Shown: positions 1 through 7,670 of the stretch, one piece after another
Position numbering within the stretch: position 1 is the first letter of the stretch
Layout: every line of letters begins with the position of its first letter
Assembly (NCBI GenBank): GCA_022758945.1
Contig: JAEMQE010000247.1
Coordinates: forward strand, 1-21,752
Direction of reading: 5' to 3'
Length of the DNA: 21,752 bases
DNA from: Lentimicrobium sp.
GTDB taxonomy: Bacteria; Bacteroidota; Bacteroidia; Flavobacteriales; Flavobacteriaceae
Notes under the pieces: generated by a model
Database searches by the model: none
Told to the model about the DNA's origin: nothing
Seen by the model: the letters and a program-made list of their open reading frames with translations, nothing else
Program-made: the position numbers and the translations under genes

Positions 1-2
1 AG

Positions 3-65
3 TGCCAAAAGCAAATTGATTGGAAACACATTTTATCATTGGACAACAATTTTAAAAAAATTTAA
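3..65 (+). CDS. possible 3' end of an upstream outer-membrane protein gene (bamA?), partial
   Basis: Frame 3 is open from the window edge and stops with TAA at 63-65, 27 bases before the OmpH-like gene. The last residues read DWKHILSLDNNFKKI, an alternating pattern with a W and an NNF near the end that loosely resembles the final beta-strand of an outer-membrane barrel. In flavobacteria bamA commonly precedes tandem ompH genes, which is the main reason for the suggestion. Against it, BamA normally ends on an aromatic residue and this frame adds KKI. Frame 1 is also open across this stretch and would overlap the next start by ATGA. With about 20 codons visible the call is only tentative. Confidence 0.3.
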   Translation, partial: CQKQIDWKHILSLDNNFKKI

Positions 66-92
66 TATAAATTTTTCTAATACAATGAAGTT

Positions 93-1592
93 ATGAGAAA
101 ACAATTTTTATTTATATTTTTAGCACTGATTGTAGCAAATACATTCCATGCACAAACTAGAGGAACCAAAGTAGGTTATATTGATATGGAATACATTTTA
201 CAAAATGTACCCAATTATACAGAAGCGCAAAACCAATTAGAACAAAAAGCCCAAAAATGGAAACAAGAAATTGAAGCTAAGAAAAATGAGATCAATAAAC
301 TAAAAGATGCGTTAAAAGCAGAAAAAGCGTTATTGACAAAAGGGCTTGTTGAAGAAAGAATTGCCGAAATTGTGTTCCTTGAAAACGAAAATTTAGACTT
401 GCAACAAAAAAGATTTGGTCCAAATGGTGATTTAATGACCCAAAAAGCCAGTTTAACAAAACCAATACAAGACCAAGTTTTCACTGCCGTTCAGGATATC
501 GCAGAAGCAAAAAAATATGATTTTATTTTCGATAAAACTTCTGATTTAACAATGCTTTTTGCCGCAAAAAGATTTGATATTAGCGATCAGATTATTCGTG
601 TTTTAAATCGAACTGAAAAAAGAGAACAGTTGACTAAAAAGCAACTTAAAGAAGAAGAAGCAAAAGAGGCAAAAGAAGATGCGATGGACGACAATCCTGC
701 ATTGGCAAATAAACAAAAATCATTAGACGCAAAAAAAGCGGCACGTGAAACCGTTATTGCTAACAGAATATTGATGCAGGAAGAAAGAAAAAAAGCAGCT
801 GAAGACAGAAAATTACAAATCATTTCGGATAGAGAAGCAAAAAAATCCGGGGCTGCTCCATCAGCTTCGAAAACAGCAACAACAACTGGCAATACCGTAG
901 ATAAAGAAGCCGCAGCAACAGCTGCAGCAGAAGCAAAACAAGCACAAGTTGATCAACGAAATGAAACACTTAGAATTCGAAAACAAGCAGTTGAGGACAA
1001 GAAAGCAGCTTTAGAAGAAAGAAGACAACAAATTCTAGACGAAAGAGCAGCAAAAAAATCAGGTGCAATTCCTGCAACAACTAAAACTACAGAGCCAACA
1101 GCCAACCCTGACCCAGAAAAAGAGGGAGCAAAAACTGCCGCCGCTACAAATGCAGCAGAAACTAAACAAAAACAAGCAGACGCTAGAGCTAAAACTCTTG
1201 AAGATCGTAAAAAAGTAGCCGAAGACAATAAAAAAGCGCAAGAAGAAAAAAGGAAACAAGCACTAGCCGATAAAGAAGCTAAAAAAACTGGCACGGTTTC
1301 TGAGAATGCAACAAAAGAAGCTGTAAAAGTGCCGGCTGTCACTGAACCAGCTAAAGTAGCAACTGATACTGTCATAGTAAAAGAAACAACGACAAAAACA
1401 GCTGCTGAAGAAGCAAAACAAAAACAAGCAGACGCTAGAGCAAAAACACTAGAAGAACGAAATAAAGTAATCAAAGAACGAAAAAAAGCTTTAGAAGAAA
1501 AAAGAAAGAAAATACTAGAAGATAGAGAAGCCGCTAAAAAAGCAAACGAAGAAAAATTAAAAACAACAAAAGAGAATACAAACAATAATTAA
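93..1592 (+). CDS. OmpH/Skp-family periplasmic chaperone with long repetitive charged tail
   Basis: This 499-residue protein starts with a signal peptide (about residues 1-20, ending HAQ). An OmpH/Skp-like domain follows (about 24-172: TKVGYIDMEYILQNVP, a long charged helical hairpin, then KKYDFIFDKTSDLTMLFAA). Skp-family proteins hold unfolded outer-membrane proteins in the periplasm. Usual length is 160-200 residues, so about 320 residues are extra. That tail is Lys/Glu/Ala-rich and holds four related blocks of about 46 residues (near 206-253, 279-324, 355-400, 438-483), each ending in a form of EAKKSG and separated by Ala/Thr/Pro linkers. It is probably helical or coiled coil. The gene is 17 bases upstream of a second OmpH gene, so the two are probably co-transcribed. 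The OmpH domain is clear; the role of the tail is unknown. Confidence 0.9.
   Translation: MRKQFLFIFLALIVANTFHAQTRGTKVGYIDMEYILQNVPNYTEAQNQLEQKAQKWKQEIEAKKNEINKLKDALKAEKALLTKGLVEERIAEIVFLENENLDLQQKRFGPNGDLMTQKASLTKPIQDQVFTAVQDIAEAKKYDFIFDKTSDLTMLFAAKRFDISDQIIRVLNRTEKREQLTKKQLKEEEAKEAKEDAMDDNPALANKQKSLDAKKAARETVIANRILMQEERKKAAEDRKLQIISDREAKKSGAAPSASKTATTTGNTVDKEAAATAAAEAKQAQVDQRNETLRIRKQAVEDKKAALEERRQQILDERAAKKSGAIPATTKTTEPTANPDPEKEGAKTAAATNAAETKQKQADARAKTLEDRKKVAEDNKKAQEEKRKQALADKEAKKTGTVSENATKEAVKVPAVTEPAKVATDTVIVKETTTKTAAEEAKQKQADARAKTLEERNKVIKERKKALEEKRKKILEDREAAKKANEEKLKTTKENTNNN
708..1541 (+). repeat. four degenerate ~140-bp coding repeats in the OmpH tail
   Basis: Four related coding blocks lie at about 708-851, 927-1064, 1155-1292 and 1404-1541. 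They are spaced 71-83 codons apart. Blocks 3 and 4 share an exact 26-base match (1164-1189 and 1416-1441) encoding KQKQADARA, with similar flanks (KTLEDRKK and KTLEERNK). Blocks 1 and 2 are more diverged, so the array looks like successive duplications rather than a recent expansion. Confidence 0.75.
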
Positions 1593-1609
1593 TTACTTAA
1601 TATTTTAAA

Positions 1610-2113
1610 ATGATGAAACAAATCAAAACATTACTAATTGCTGCAATACTAATTTTAGGAGCCAGCCAAACTATTAACGCACAAGCAAAAACAGCTCACG
1701 TTGATGTAAGCGACATTATGACAAAAATGCCAGCTATGATTGACGCTCAAAAACAGCTAGAAAAATTGAGCGCAACTTATGATGCAGATTACAAAAAAAT
1801 GGCCGAAGAATTTCAAGCAAAATTAAAATTGTATGATGCTGACGCTACAAAAGTAACCGATGCTGTAAATGCTGAACGTCAAAAAGAAGTTCAGGATATG
1901 CAAAAAAGAATTCAGGATTTTGGTCAAAATGCACAAAAAGAATTACAAACAAAACAAGAAGAAATTACTAAACCTATCTACGAAAAAGTAAGAGCTTCTA
2001 TCCAAAAAGTGGGTAAAGCAAAAGGTTTCCAATATGTTCTTGATGGCTCAACTCTTTTACTTGCAGATGGTCCAAACTTGACAGCTGATGTGAAAAAAGA
2101 TTTAGGTTTCTAA
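1610..2113 (+). CDS. OmpH/Skp-family periplasmic chaperone
   Basis: The 167-residue product has the standard size for OmpH/Skp. It has a signal peptide (about 1-24, ending INAQA), a beta-strand AHVDVSDIMTKMP, a long helical hairpin rich in Lys, Gln and Glu (about 45-125), and a closing segment GFQYVLDGSTLLLADG typical of the family. The expected role is to bind unfolded outer-membrane proteins between the Sec translocon and the BAM complex. Translation could begin at the first ATG (1610) or the adjacent second one (1613); the sequence does not decide. It sits 17 bases after the longer paralogue and is followed by a strong intrinsic terminator, so it ends this transcription unit. Confidence 0.93.
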   Translation: MMKQIKTLLIAAILILGASQTINAQAKTAHVDVSDIMTKMPAMIDAQKQLEKLSATYDADYKKMAEEFQAKLKLYDADATKVTDAVNAERQKEVQDMQKRIQDFGQNAQKELQTKQEEITKPIYEKVRASIQKVGKAKGFQYVLDGSTLLLADGPNLTADVKKDLGF

Positions 2114-2131
2114 TAAACCGTTCAAATTTTG

Positions 2132-2172
2132 AAAAAACGCTCAGTTCATTTTTTGGACTGAGCGTTTTTTTT
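2132..2172 (+). terminator. intrinsic terminator after the ompH pair
   Basis: A run of six A, then a stem of CGCTCAGT (2138-2145) with ACTGAGCG (2157-2164), extended by a T-G and a C-G pair around a 7-base loop, then eight T (2165-2172). The A run can pair with the T run, so it could act on both strands, but the gene order calls for rightward termination. Confidence 0.9.
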
Positions 2173-2209
2173 ATGATAACAATTCGTAGGTTATTTAATA
2201 TCTAGCACT

Positions 2210-2217
2210 TAACTTTG
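2210..2217 (+). promoter_or_regulatory. candidate -7 promoter element for murI
   Basis: TAACTTTG matches the Bacteroidota -7 consensus TAnnTTTG and lies in the only 50 bases between the terminator and murI. No good -33 TTG is present at the usual 17-19 base spacing (the nearest is TTA at 2191-2193). A start site 5-7 bases downstream would fall at about 2222-2224, on the ATG itself, giving an almost leaderless transcript. Confidence 0.45.
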
Positions 2218-2222
2218 TTATT

Positions 2223-2999
2223 ATGGAAGACAATCGACCTATCGGAATTTTTGACTCTGGCATTGGAGGAACTTCCATTTGGGCAGCTATTCATCAATTA
2301 CTTCCCAACGAAAAAACCATCTATTTAGCTGACAGCAAAAATGCTCCCTACGGACAAAAATCAAAAGACGAAATTATTGCTTTGAGCAAAAAAAACACTG
2401 CGTTTTTACTTAATATGGATTGCAAAATAATTGTAGTCGCTTGCAACACTGCCACCACAAATGCTATTCAGGAATTGAGAGCAAATTACAATGTTCCTTT
2501 TATTGGAATAGAACCCGCCATAAAACCCGCAGCAACTCATTCAAAAACACAAACCATAGGAATCTTGGCCACACAAGGCACATTAAACAGCGAGCTTTTT
2601 CATAAAACTGCCGAGAAGTTTCACGACACAAAAATAATTGAACAAGTAGGCCACGGATTGGTTCAGCTCATCGAAAATGGGAATATCAATTCTCCCGAAA
2701 TGACAAAATTACTCCACTCCTATCTTACTCCAATGATTGAAGCCAATATTGATTATCTGGTATTAGGCTGTAGTCATTATCCGTATCTAATTCCACAAAT
2801 TAAAAAAATACTTCCTAAAGACGTTCACATTATCGATTCTGGCGAAGCTGTTGCCAAACAGACTCAAAATGTATTGAAAGAAAAAGTGGGGTTTGCATCA
2901 ATTGAAAAAAGAAATCCAGTGTTTTACACGAACTCCAATCCAACAGTGCTTTCTGAAATTCTAGGGAATAAATATGAGGTTATAGAAAAAGAATTCTGA
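2223..2999 (+). CDS. murI: glutamate racemase
   Basis: Cytoplasmic enzyme that interconverts L- and D-glutamate to supply D-glutamate for peptidoglycan. The 258-residue length is normal. Family motifs are all present: the substrate motif FDSGIGG (10-16, with Asp11 and Ser12), PYGQK (42-46), the first catalytic cysteine in VVACNTATTNA (Cys74) and the second in LGCSHYPYL (Cys183, followed by His185). The two cysteines act as the acid/base pair on opposite faces of the substrate. The ATG at 2223 gives a compact N-terminus (MEDNRPIGIFDSG) that fits the family. It has its own transcription unit after the terminator and converges on the hexapeptide protein gene, with 10 bases between the stop codons. 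Confidence 0.97.
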   Translation: MEDNRPIGIFDSGIGGTSIWAAIHQLLPNEKTIYLADSKNAPYGQKSKDEIIALSKKNTAFLLNMDCKIIVVACNTATTNAIQELRANYNVPFIGIEPAIKPAATHSKTQTIGILATQGTLNSELFHKTAEKFHDTKIIEQVGHGLVQLIENGNINSPEMTKLLHSYLTPMIEANIDYLVLGCSHYPYLIPQIKKILPKDVHIIDSGEAVAKQTQNVLKEKVGFASIEKRNPVFYTNSNPTVLSEILGNKYEVIEKEF

Positions 3000-3020
3000 A
3001 GAAGCAAAGTTATTCTTCGG
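2996..3020. terminator. hairpin between convergent murI and the hexapeptide gene, possible bidirectional terminator
   Basis: CTGAAGAA (2996-3003) pairs with TTCTTCGG (3013-3020), seven Watson-Crick pairs plus one G-U, around a 9-base loop. It covers both stop codons (2997-2999 and 3010-3012). TTTT follows on the plus strand, and the minus-strand RNA continues into a U-rich run opposite 2983-2993. It is short and fairly weak. Confidence 0.5.
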
Positions 3021-3528
3021 TTTTGTACCAACCTGAATACATCACATAATTATTTGCAATGCGCTCAATCTCGCCAGCAAAATCAGACTGATCAATTTCT
3101 TTCACTTTTTTTGCAGGAACTCCTGCATAAATACTTCCAGATTCAACCACTGTATTTTGAGTAATCACAGCTCCAGCAGCAATAATGGAATTGCTATTGA
3201 CAACACAATTATCCATAACGATTGCACCCATTCCTATTAATACATTATCGTGAATCGTGCAACCGTGAACCATTGCATTATGCCCAATGGAAACATTATT
3301 ACCAATGATTGTAGGATGTTTTTTGTAAGTACAGTGAATAATGGCTCCATCCTGAATATTTACTTTATTGCCAATAGTAATAAAATGTACGTCACCTCTA
3401 ACTACTGCATTAAACCATACACTACAGGAATGACCAAAGGTTACATCGCCTACAATAGTAGCATTTTCGGCTACATAACAATCCTCTGGGATGGAAGGCG
3501 TTTTTCCGTTAACAGATTTTATTAGCAT
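3010..3528 (-). CDS. gamma-carbonic anhydrase-like hexapeptide-repeat protein
   Basis: The 172-residue product is a left-handed beta-helix protein of the gamma-class carbonic anhydrase/YrdA/PaaY group. Hexapeptide turns run through about residues 20-135 (for example ATIVGD, NATIIGNN-like steps, AGAVIT). The three histidines expected to bind the trimer-interface metal are visible in IIHCT (His65), IGHNA (His83) and MVHGC (His88). Arg44 and Asp46 in VVRGDV and Gln59-Asp60 in IQDG also match the family. Whether such proteins are active carbonic anhydrases is known for only some members, so the activity is inferred. It lies 33 bases after the PorP/SprF-like gene on the same strand and may be co-transcribed with it, although no functional link is apparent. 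Confidence 0.9.
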   Translation of the reverse strand: MLIKSVNGKTPSIPEDCYVAENATIVGDVTFGHSCSVWFNAVVRGDVHFITIGNKVNIQDGAIIHCTYKKHPTIIGNNVSIGHNAMVHGCTIHDNVLIGMGAIVMDNCVVNSNSIIAAGAVITQNTVVESGSIYAGVPAKKVKEIDQSDFAGEIERIANNYVMYSGWYKTEE

Positions 3529-3561
3529 TTTAAAGAAATTATTTTTTTGTTGATTTCAACA

Positions 3562-4560
3562 CTAATTAATCGCCGGACAATTACATTCGTATTTTTCACG
3601 TTTGCAAAACAAATCAATTCCCAAAGTAATTTGATGGAAACCGCCTGTATCAAAATTTACATCACCAGAAAGATAAGAATAGGTATAAGCAAACATAAAC
3701 TTGTTGAAATTTAATCCTATAATTGGTGTTATATATTGCATTTTTTGCGAAGAAACTCCACTACCGCTAAGGTATTCCGCGCCATCAAAACTTCTACGAA
3801 ATGACAAAGCTCCCCAAAGTCTTCCAAAATCAAAATTTTTGTAAGCCTTTATATTTATGTCAATCCATTTTTCTTTGGTTTTATCCACAAGTTGAAACAA
3901 AACTGAAGGTTCCCATAAAATTTTGTCCTTATCCCCGAAAACATAACCGGCACTCAATAAATATTTTCTCAAATTGGCACTTTCAGAATCTGTATAAATT
4001 TTTCTTTTGGTTTCAACTGCATTCTGAACCGTTCCATGAACATAAAAATCAAGATAGTTATAGGAAGCTCCAAAATCAACATTAAAATAAGAAGCATCCT
4101 GGACAATAATTCCGTTAATAATCGGGTCAAAATCTCCGGATTGCAAAAACTCAGTTTCGTCTAATTGGCTTTGAGAAAAATTAGCACTAATTCCAAAAGA
4201 CAATTGATTCAAATCAATATCATCTCTAGAAAACATAATATGGTGGGCATAAGTTAATTTAACCCCTTTTTGAGAATGGTAACCGTTTTTATCATTATAA
4301 AGAATAATTCCTGCTCCTGATTTTTCACCAACTCTTCCGTTAAAGCTTAAAGTTTGGAGTGCTGGTGCATCAGTCTGATCAAACCATTGTTTCCTTGCTG
4401 TAAGCCTAATTTTTGCACAATTTGCCGCTCCAGCCATAGAAGGGTGAATCAAATAATAATTATCCGATAAATAATCAGAATATACCGGAATTCCTTCTTG
4501 AGAAAAAGAAAATTGGGTTATCAAGAATAGAACTATAATAATCTTAATTTTATGATACAT
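3562..4560 (-). CDS. PorP/SprF-family outer-membrane protein (type IX secretion-associated)
   Basis: The 332-residue product has a signal peptide (about 1-20, ending SFSQ) and then the family start GIPVYSDYLSDNYYLIHPSMAG. It contains many alternating strands ending in aromatic residues, as expected of a beta-barrel (for example MFAYTYSYLSG near the end). PorP/SprF proteins are restricted to Bacteroidota. The characterised members work with type IX secretion in gliding or in delivering large adhesins, but many genomes carry several copies with no known partner. The C-terminus KCKREKYECNCPAIN-like end has a CxC. No large adhesin or other type IX gene is next to it, so the partner is unknown. 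It is divergent from the Nfu gene across a 163-base intergenic region (4561-4723). Confidence 0.87.
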   Translation of the reverse strand: MYHKIKIIIVLFLITQFSFSQEGIPVYSDYLSDNYYLIHPSMAGAANCAKIRLTARKQWFDQTDAPALQTLSFNGRVGEKSGAGIILYNDKNGYHSQKGVKLTYAHHIMFSRDDIDLNQLSFGISANFSQSQLDETEFLQSGDFDPIINGIIVQDASYFNVDFGASYNYLDFYVHGTVQNAVETKRKIYTDSESANLRKYLLSAGYVFGDKDKILWEPSVLFQLVDKTKEKWIDINIKAYKNFDFGRLWGALSFRRSFDGAEYLSGSGVSSQKMQYITPIIGLNFNKFMFAYTYSYLSGDVNFDTGGFHQITLGIDLFCKREKYECNCPAIN

Positions 4561-4697
4561 CCAAAAAGTGTTATTTAGATAATGAGGCAGCTTTTAAATT
4601 AACGCGAAAAAAGAATAAATATTTAATCTACAACGAAATTAAAGTTAATTTATTCTTTAAAAAATCAAATATAGTTAATAGTAGAAAATAACTTCGT

Positions 4698-4705
4698 TAA
4701 ATTTG
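4698..4705 (+). promoter_or_regulatory. candidate -7 element for the nfu operon
   Basis: TAAATTTG matches TAnnTTTG and ends 18 bases before the ATG at 4724, which would give a leader of about 12 bases. At the -33 position only an imperfect TTA (4675-4677, 20-base spacer) is visible. The rest of the 4561-4723 divergent region is AT-rich with no other clear signal, and no convincing promoter was found for the leftward porP/sprF-like gene. Confidence 0.45.
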
Positions 4706-4723
4706 TAAAAATTTAAAAAAATT

Positions 4724-5623
4724 ATGTCAAAAATAACCATAAAAGAAACGCAAAATCCAAGTATATTAAAATTCGAATTCGATGATTTCATTACAAAAAA
4801 TGAAAGTTATGAGTTCAAAAATATAGATGAAGCTACAAATTCACCTTTGGCTCAACAGTTGTTTTACTTACCTTTTGTAAAAACAGTTTACATTTCAGGA
4901 AATTTCATTGCAATCGAAAAATACAATATTGTTGAATGGGAAGATGTGAAAGATGCGGTTGCAGAACAAATAGAATCTTTCGTGTCCAATGGCGGAACAA
5001 TTATTACTGCACAAGAAAACAAAACACAGAAACAACCAATAACTGTATATGGTGAAACGACACCAAATCCGGCCGCTTTGAAATTTGTGGTAAGCAGAAT
5101 GTTGACAAAAACCTCGATTGAATTCAAAAATATCGATGAAACGGCAGCTTCGCCATTGGCAAAAGAATTATTCAAATTTCCGTATGTAAAAGAAATTTTT
5201 ATTGACGAAAATTACATTTCTGTAACCAAATATGAAATCAACGACTGGCAAGAAATAACGCTTGAAATAAGAACTTTTATCAAGCAGTTTATCGAAAACG
5301 GAGGAACAGTTCTTGACGAAAGTCTGCTAGTGACGATTGCGGAACAAGAAACCGTTAAGACACAAAACTTCGATAATCTTGATGTCACTTCACAACAAAT
5401 CATCAATATATTAGAAGAATATGTAAAACCTGCTGTTCAGGCTGATGGCGGAAATATTGCGCTCGAATCTTATGATGAAACAACAAAAACAGCAAAAGTA
5501 ATTCTTCAAGGCGCTTGTAATGGTTGCCCATCATCCACTTTTACTTTAAAAAGCGGTATCGAAAATATGCTGAAAAGTATGCTAAACGATGAAAGTATTA
5601 AAGTCGAAGCTGTAAACGCTTAA
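4724..5623 (+). CDS. Nfu/NifU-type iron-sulfur cluster scaffold with duplicated N-domain
   Basis: This 299-residue protein has three domains. Two successive copies of the Nfu N-terminal domain occupy about 3-95 and 107-197; they align on NPSILKF/NPAALKF, EFKNIDEA/EFKNIDET, SPLAQQLF/SPLAKELF and NGGTI/NGGTV. A C-terminal NifU-like domain (about 222-297) carries the cluster-binding CxxC in GACNGCPSS (Cys265, Cys268) and the preceding VQADGGNI signature. Nfu proteins assemble or carry Fe-S clusters and pass them to target enzymes in the cytoplasm. Many Nfu proteins have a single N-domain. It is first in a tight run with the thioredoxin-domain gene (18-base gap) and mscS (13-base gap). Confidence 0.93.
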   Translation: MSKITIKETQNPSILKFEFDDFITKNESYEFKNIDEATNSPLAQQLFYLPFVKTVYISGNFIAIEKYNIVEWEDVKDAVAEQIESFVSNGGTIITAQENKTQKQPITVYGETTPNPAALKFVVSRMLTKTSIEFKNIDETAASPLAKELFKFPYVKEIFIDENYISVTKYEINDWQEITLEIRTFIKQFIENGGTVLDESLLVTIAEQETVKTQNFDNLDVTSQQIINILEEYVKPAVQADGGNIALESYDETTKTAKVILQGACNGCPSSTFTLKSGIENMLKSMLNDESIKVEAVNA

Positions 5624-5641
5624 TCCGTTTTTCTTAAAAAA

Positions 5642-7657
5642 ATGAACCAACTTTCACAAGAAACCAGTCCGTATTTGCTGCAACACGCTAATAATCCCGT
5701 GCATTGGAAAGCTTGGAACGCCAATTCATTGGCTGAAGCCAAAAAGGAAAACAAATTGATAATTGTTAGTATTGGCTATTCGGCTTGTCATTGGTGTCAC
5801 GTAATGGAACACGAAAGCTTCGAAAATCAGGAAGTTGCAGATGTAATGAATAAAAATTTTGTCAACATCAAAGTTGATCGCGAAGAACGACCAGATGTGG
5901 ATGCGGTTTATATGAAAGCCGTTCAGCTAATGATTCGCCGTGGAGGATGGCCGTTAAATGTGGTTACACTTCCCGATGGAAGGCCAATTTGGGGTGGAAC
6001 TTATTTCAAAAAGGAAGAATGGATACAAACTCTTGGCCAATTGCAAGAAGTATTTCATTCTAATCCTGAGAAAGTGATTGATTATGCTGAGAAATTGCAT
6101 GAAGGAATTCAATTATTGAGTGTTGTCGAAAATGAAAAATCGGAAACAACTCTAAATCAAGAGGATTTAACTCGTTTAGTCGAAAAGTGGAAGAAAGAAT
6201 TTGATTTAGATTTTGGCGGAATGACAAGGTCTCCAAAATTTATGATGCCCAATAATTATCATTTTTTGTTGCGTTTTGCTTTCCAAAAAAACGATATGAA
6301 ATTATTCGATTTTGTAAATCTAACCTTGACACGAATGGCTTACGGAGGAATTTTCGACACTGTTGATGGCGGATTTTCGCGTTATTCTGTAGACAATAAA
6401 TGGCACGTTCCTCATTTTGAAAAAATGCTTTACGACAACGGCCAATTGATTTCATTATATAGCGATGCTTATAAATTGACCAAAAATTCTTTGTATAAAG
6501 AAGTCATCGAAAAAACACTTTCTTTCGTCGAAAGGGAATTAATGAACTCCGAAGGTGGTTTTTACTGCGCGCTCGATGCCGATAGTTTAAATCCCGAAAA
6601 TCATCTAGAAGAAGGCGCTTTTTATGTTTGGAAAATTCCTGAATTGAAGACGATTATTGGAGACGATTTCGACTTGTTTAGTCAGGTTTTCAACATCAAC
6701 ACCTCTGGATTGTGGGAAGATGGAAATTATGTTTTGATCCAAAATAAAAGTTTGGAAGAAATTGCAAAAGGCAACAATATTACAGTTTCAACCCTCCAAA
6801 AAAAGAAAAAATTCTGGGAAAAAATTCTTTATATCAAAAGAGAAAAACGCTCTAAACCAAGATTAGACGACAAATGTTTAACTTCTTGGAACTCTATAAT
6901 GCTCAAAGGTTTTGTTGACGCTTACAAAGCTTTGGAAAATGAAAATTATCTCGTTTTGGCGATTAAAAACGCTGATTTTATCATCAAAAATCTATGGTCA
7001 AGCGAAGGGAATTTATTCCACAATTACAAAAACGAGAAAAGTACCATCAATGGATATTTAGAAGATTATTGCTTTGTAATTTCCGCTTTCATTAGTTTAT
7101 ACGAAGTGACTTTTGAAGAAAAATGGTTGCTAAATGCAAAGCAATTGACTGATTACAGTTTTGAACATTTTTATGACGAGAAAACAGGATTCTTTACCTT
7201 TACTTCCAATCTGGACGAAGCTTTAATAACATCCCATTTTGAAACCGAAGACAACGTGATTCCGGCTTCGAATTCAGTGATGGGGAAAAACTTGTTTCAG
7301 TTGGGTATTTATTTTGAAAACTCCTATTACGAAAAAGTTAGCCAACGAATGTTACAAAATATTATGCCTGGTGTTGATTATCCTTCTGCTTATTCCAATT
7401 GGATGGATTTGTCATTGAATTATTCGGAAGCAAACAAGGAATTAGCGATTTGTGGTGATTTGGCAATGGAATATGGCACCAAAATAAACAGCTTCTATTT
7501 TCCAAATGTGATTTTAGCCGGAACCGAGAAAATCTCCAATCTTCCGTTTCTAAAAGACCGATTTAATGCTGACCAAACCCTGTTTTATCTTTGTCAATAC
7601 AAAACTTGCTCAGCTCCAAATGATGATTTTCAAGAAATAATTTCGAAATTAAAATAG
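5642..7657 (+). CDS. YyaL/SPATA20-family thioredoxin-domain protein
   Basis: The 671-residue product begins with the DUF255 thioredoxin-like domain (about 1-165). It shows the family hallmarks NPVHWKAW and SACHWCHVMEHESF, with the CxxC at Cys49-His-Trp-Cys52. The rest is the (alpha/alpha)6-barrel region shared by this family, including SPKFMMPN, GGFSRYSVDNKWHVPHFEKMLYDNGQL, FYCALDADS and DDKCLTSWNS. No signal peptide is seen, so it should be cytoplasmic. The biochemical role of the family is not settled; redox and cellobiose-epimerase-like barrel similarities are known but no reaction is assigned here. It lies between an Fe-S scaffold and an MscS channel with very short spacers, which suggests co-transcription rather than a shared pathway. 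Confidence 0.93.
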   Translation: MNQLSQETSPYLLQHANNPVHWKAWNANSLAEAKKENKLIIVSIGYSACHWCHVMEHESFENQEVADVMNKNFVNIKVDREERPDVDAVYMKAVQLMIRRGGWPLNVVTLPDGRPIWGGTYFKKEEWIQTLGQLQEVFHSNPEKVIDYAEKLHEGIQLLSVVENEKSETTLNQEDLTRLVEKWKKEFDLDFGGMTRSPKFMMPNNYHFLLRFAFQKNDMKLFDFVNLTLTRMAYGGIFDTVDGGFSRYSVDNKWHVPHFEKMLYDNGQLISLYSDAYKLTKNSLYKEVIEKTLSFVERELMNSEGGFYCALDADSLNPENHLEEGAFYVWKIPELKTIIGDDFDLFSQVFNINTSGLWEDGNYVLIQNKSLEEIAKGNNITVSTLQKKKKFWEKILYIKREKRSKPRLDDKCLTSWNSIMLKGFVDAYKALENENYLVLAIKNADFIIKNLWSSEGNLFHNYKNEKSTINGYLEDYCFVISAFISLYEVTFEEKWLLNAKQLTDYSFEHFYDEKTGFFTFTSNLDEALITSHFETEDNVIPASNSVMGKNLFQLGIYFENSYYEKVSQRMLQNIMPGVDYPSAYSNWMDLSLNYSEANKELAICGDLAMEYGTKINSFYFPNVILAGTEKISNLPFLKDRFNADQTLFYLCQYKTCSAPNDDFQEIISKLK

Positions 7658-7670
7658 TAATCTAAAAAAA

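Noticed and set aside
953..1585. 210-residue open frame on the minus strand under the OmpH tail, plus others at 215-484 and 587-892
   Set aside because: Products are Ser/Phe/Ala low-complexity sequences, the antisense image of Lys/Glu/Ala-rich helices; no start context or family resemblance, and the plus-strand gene explains the region.
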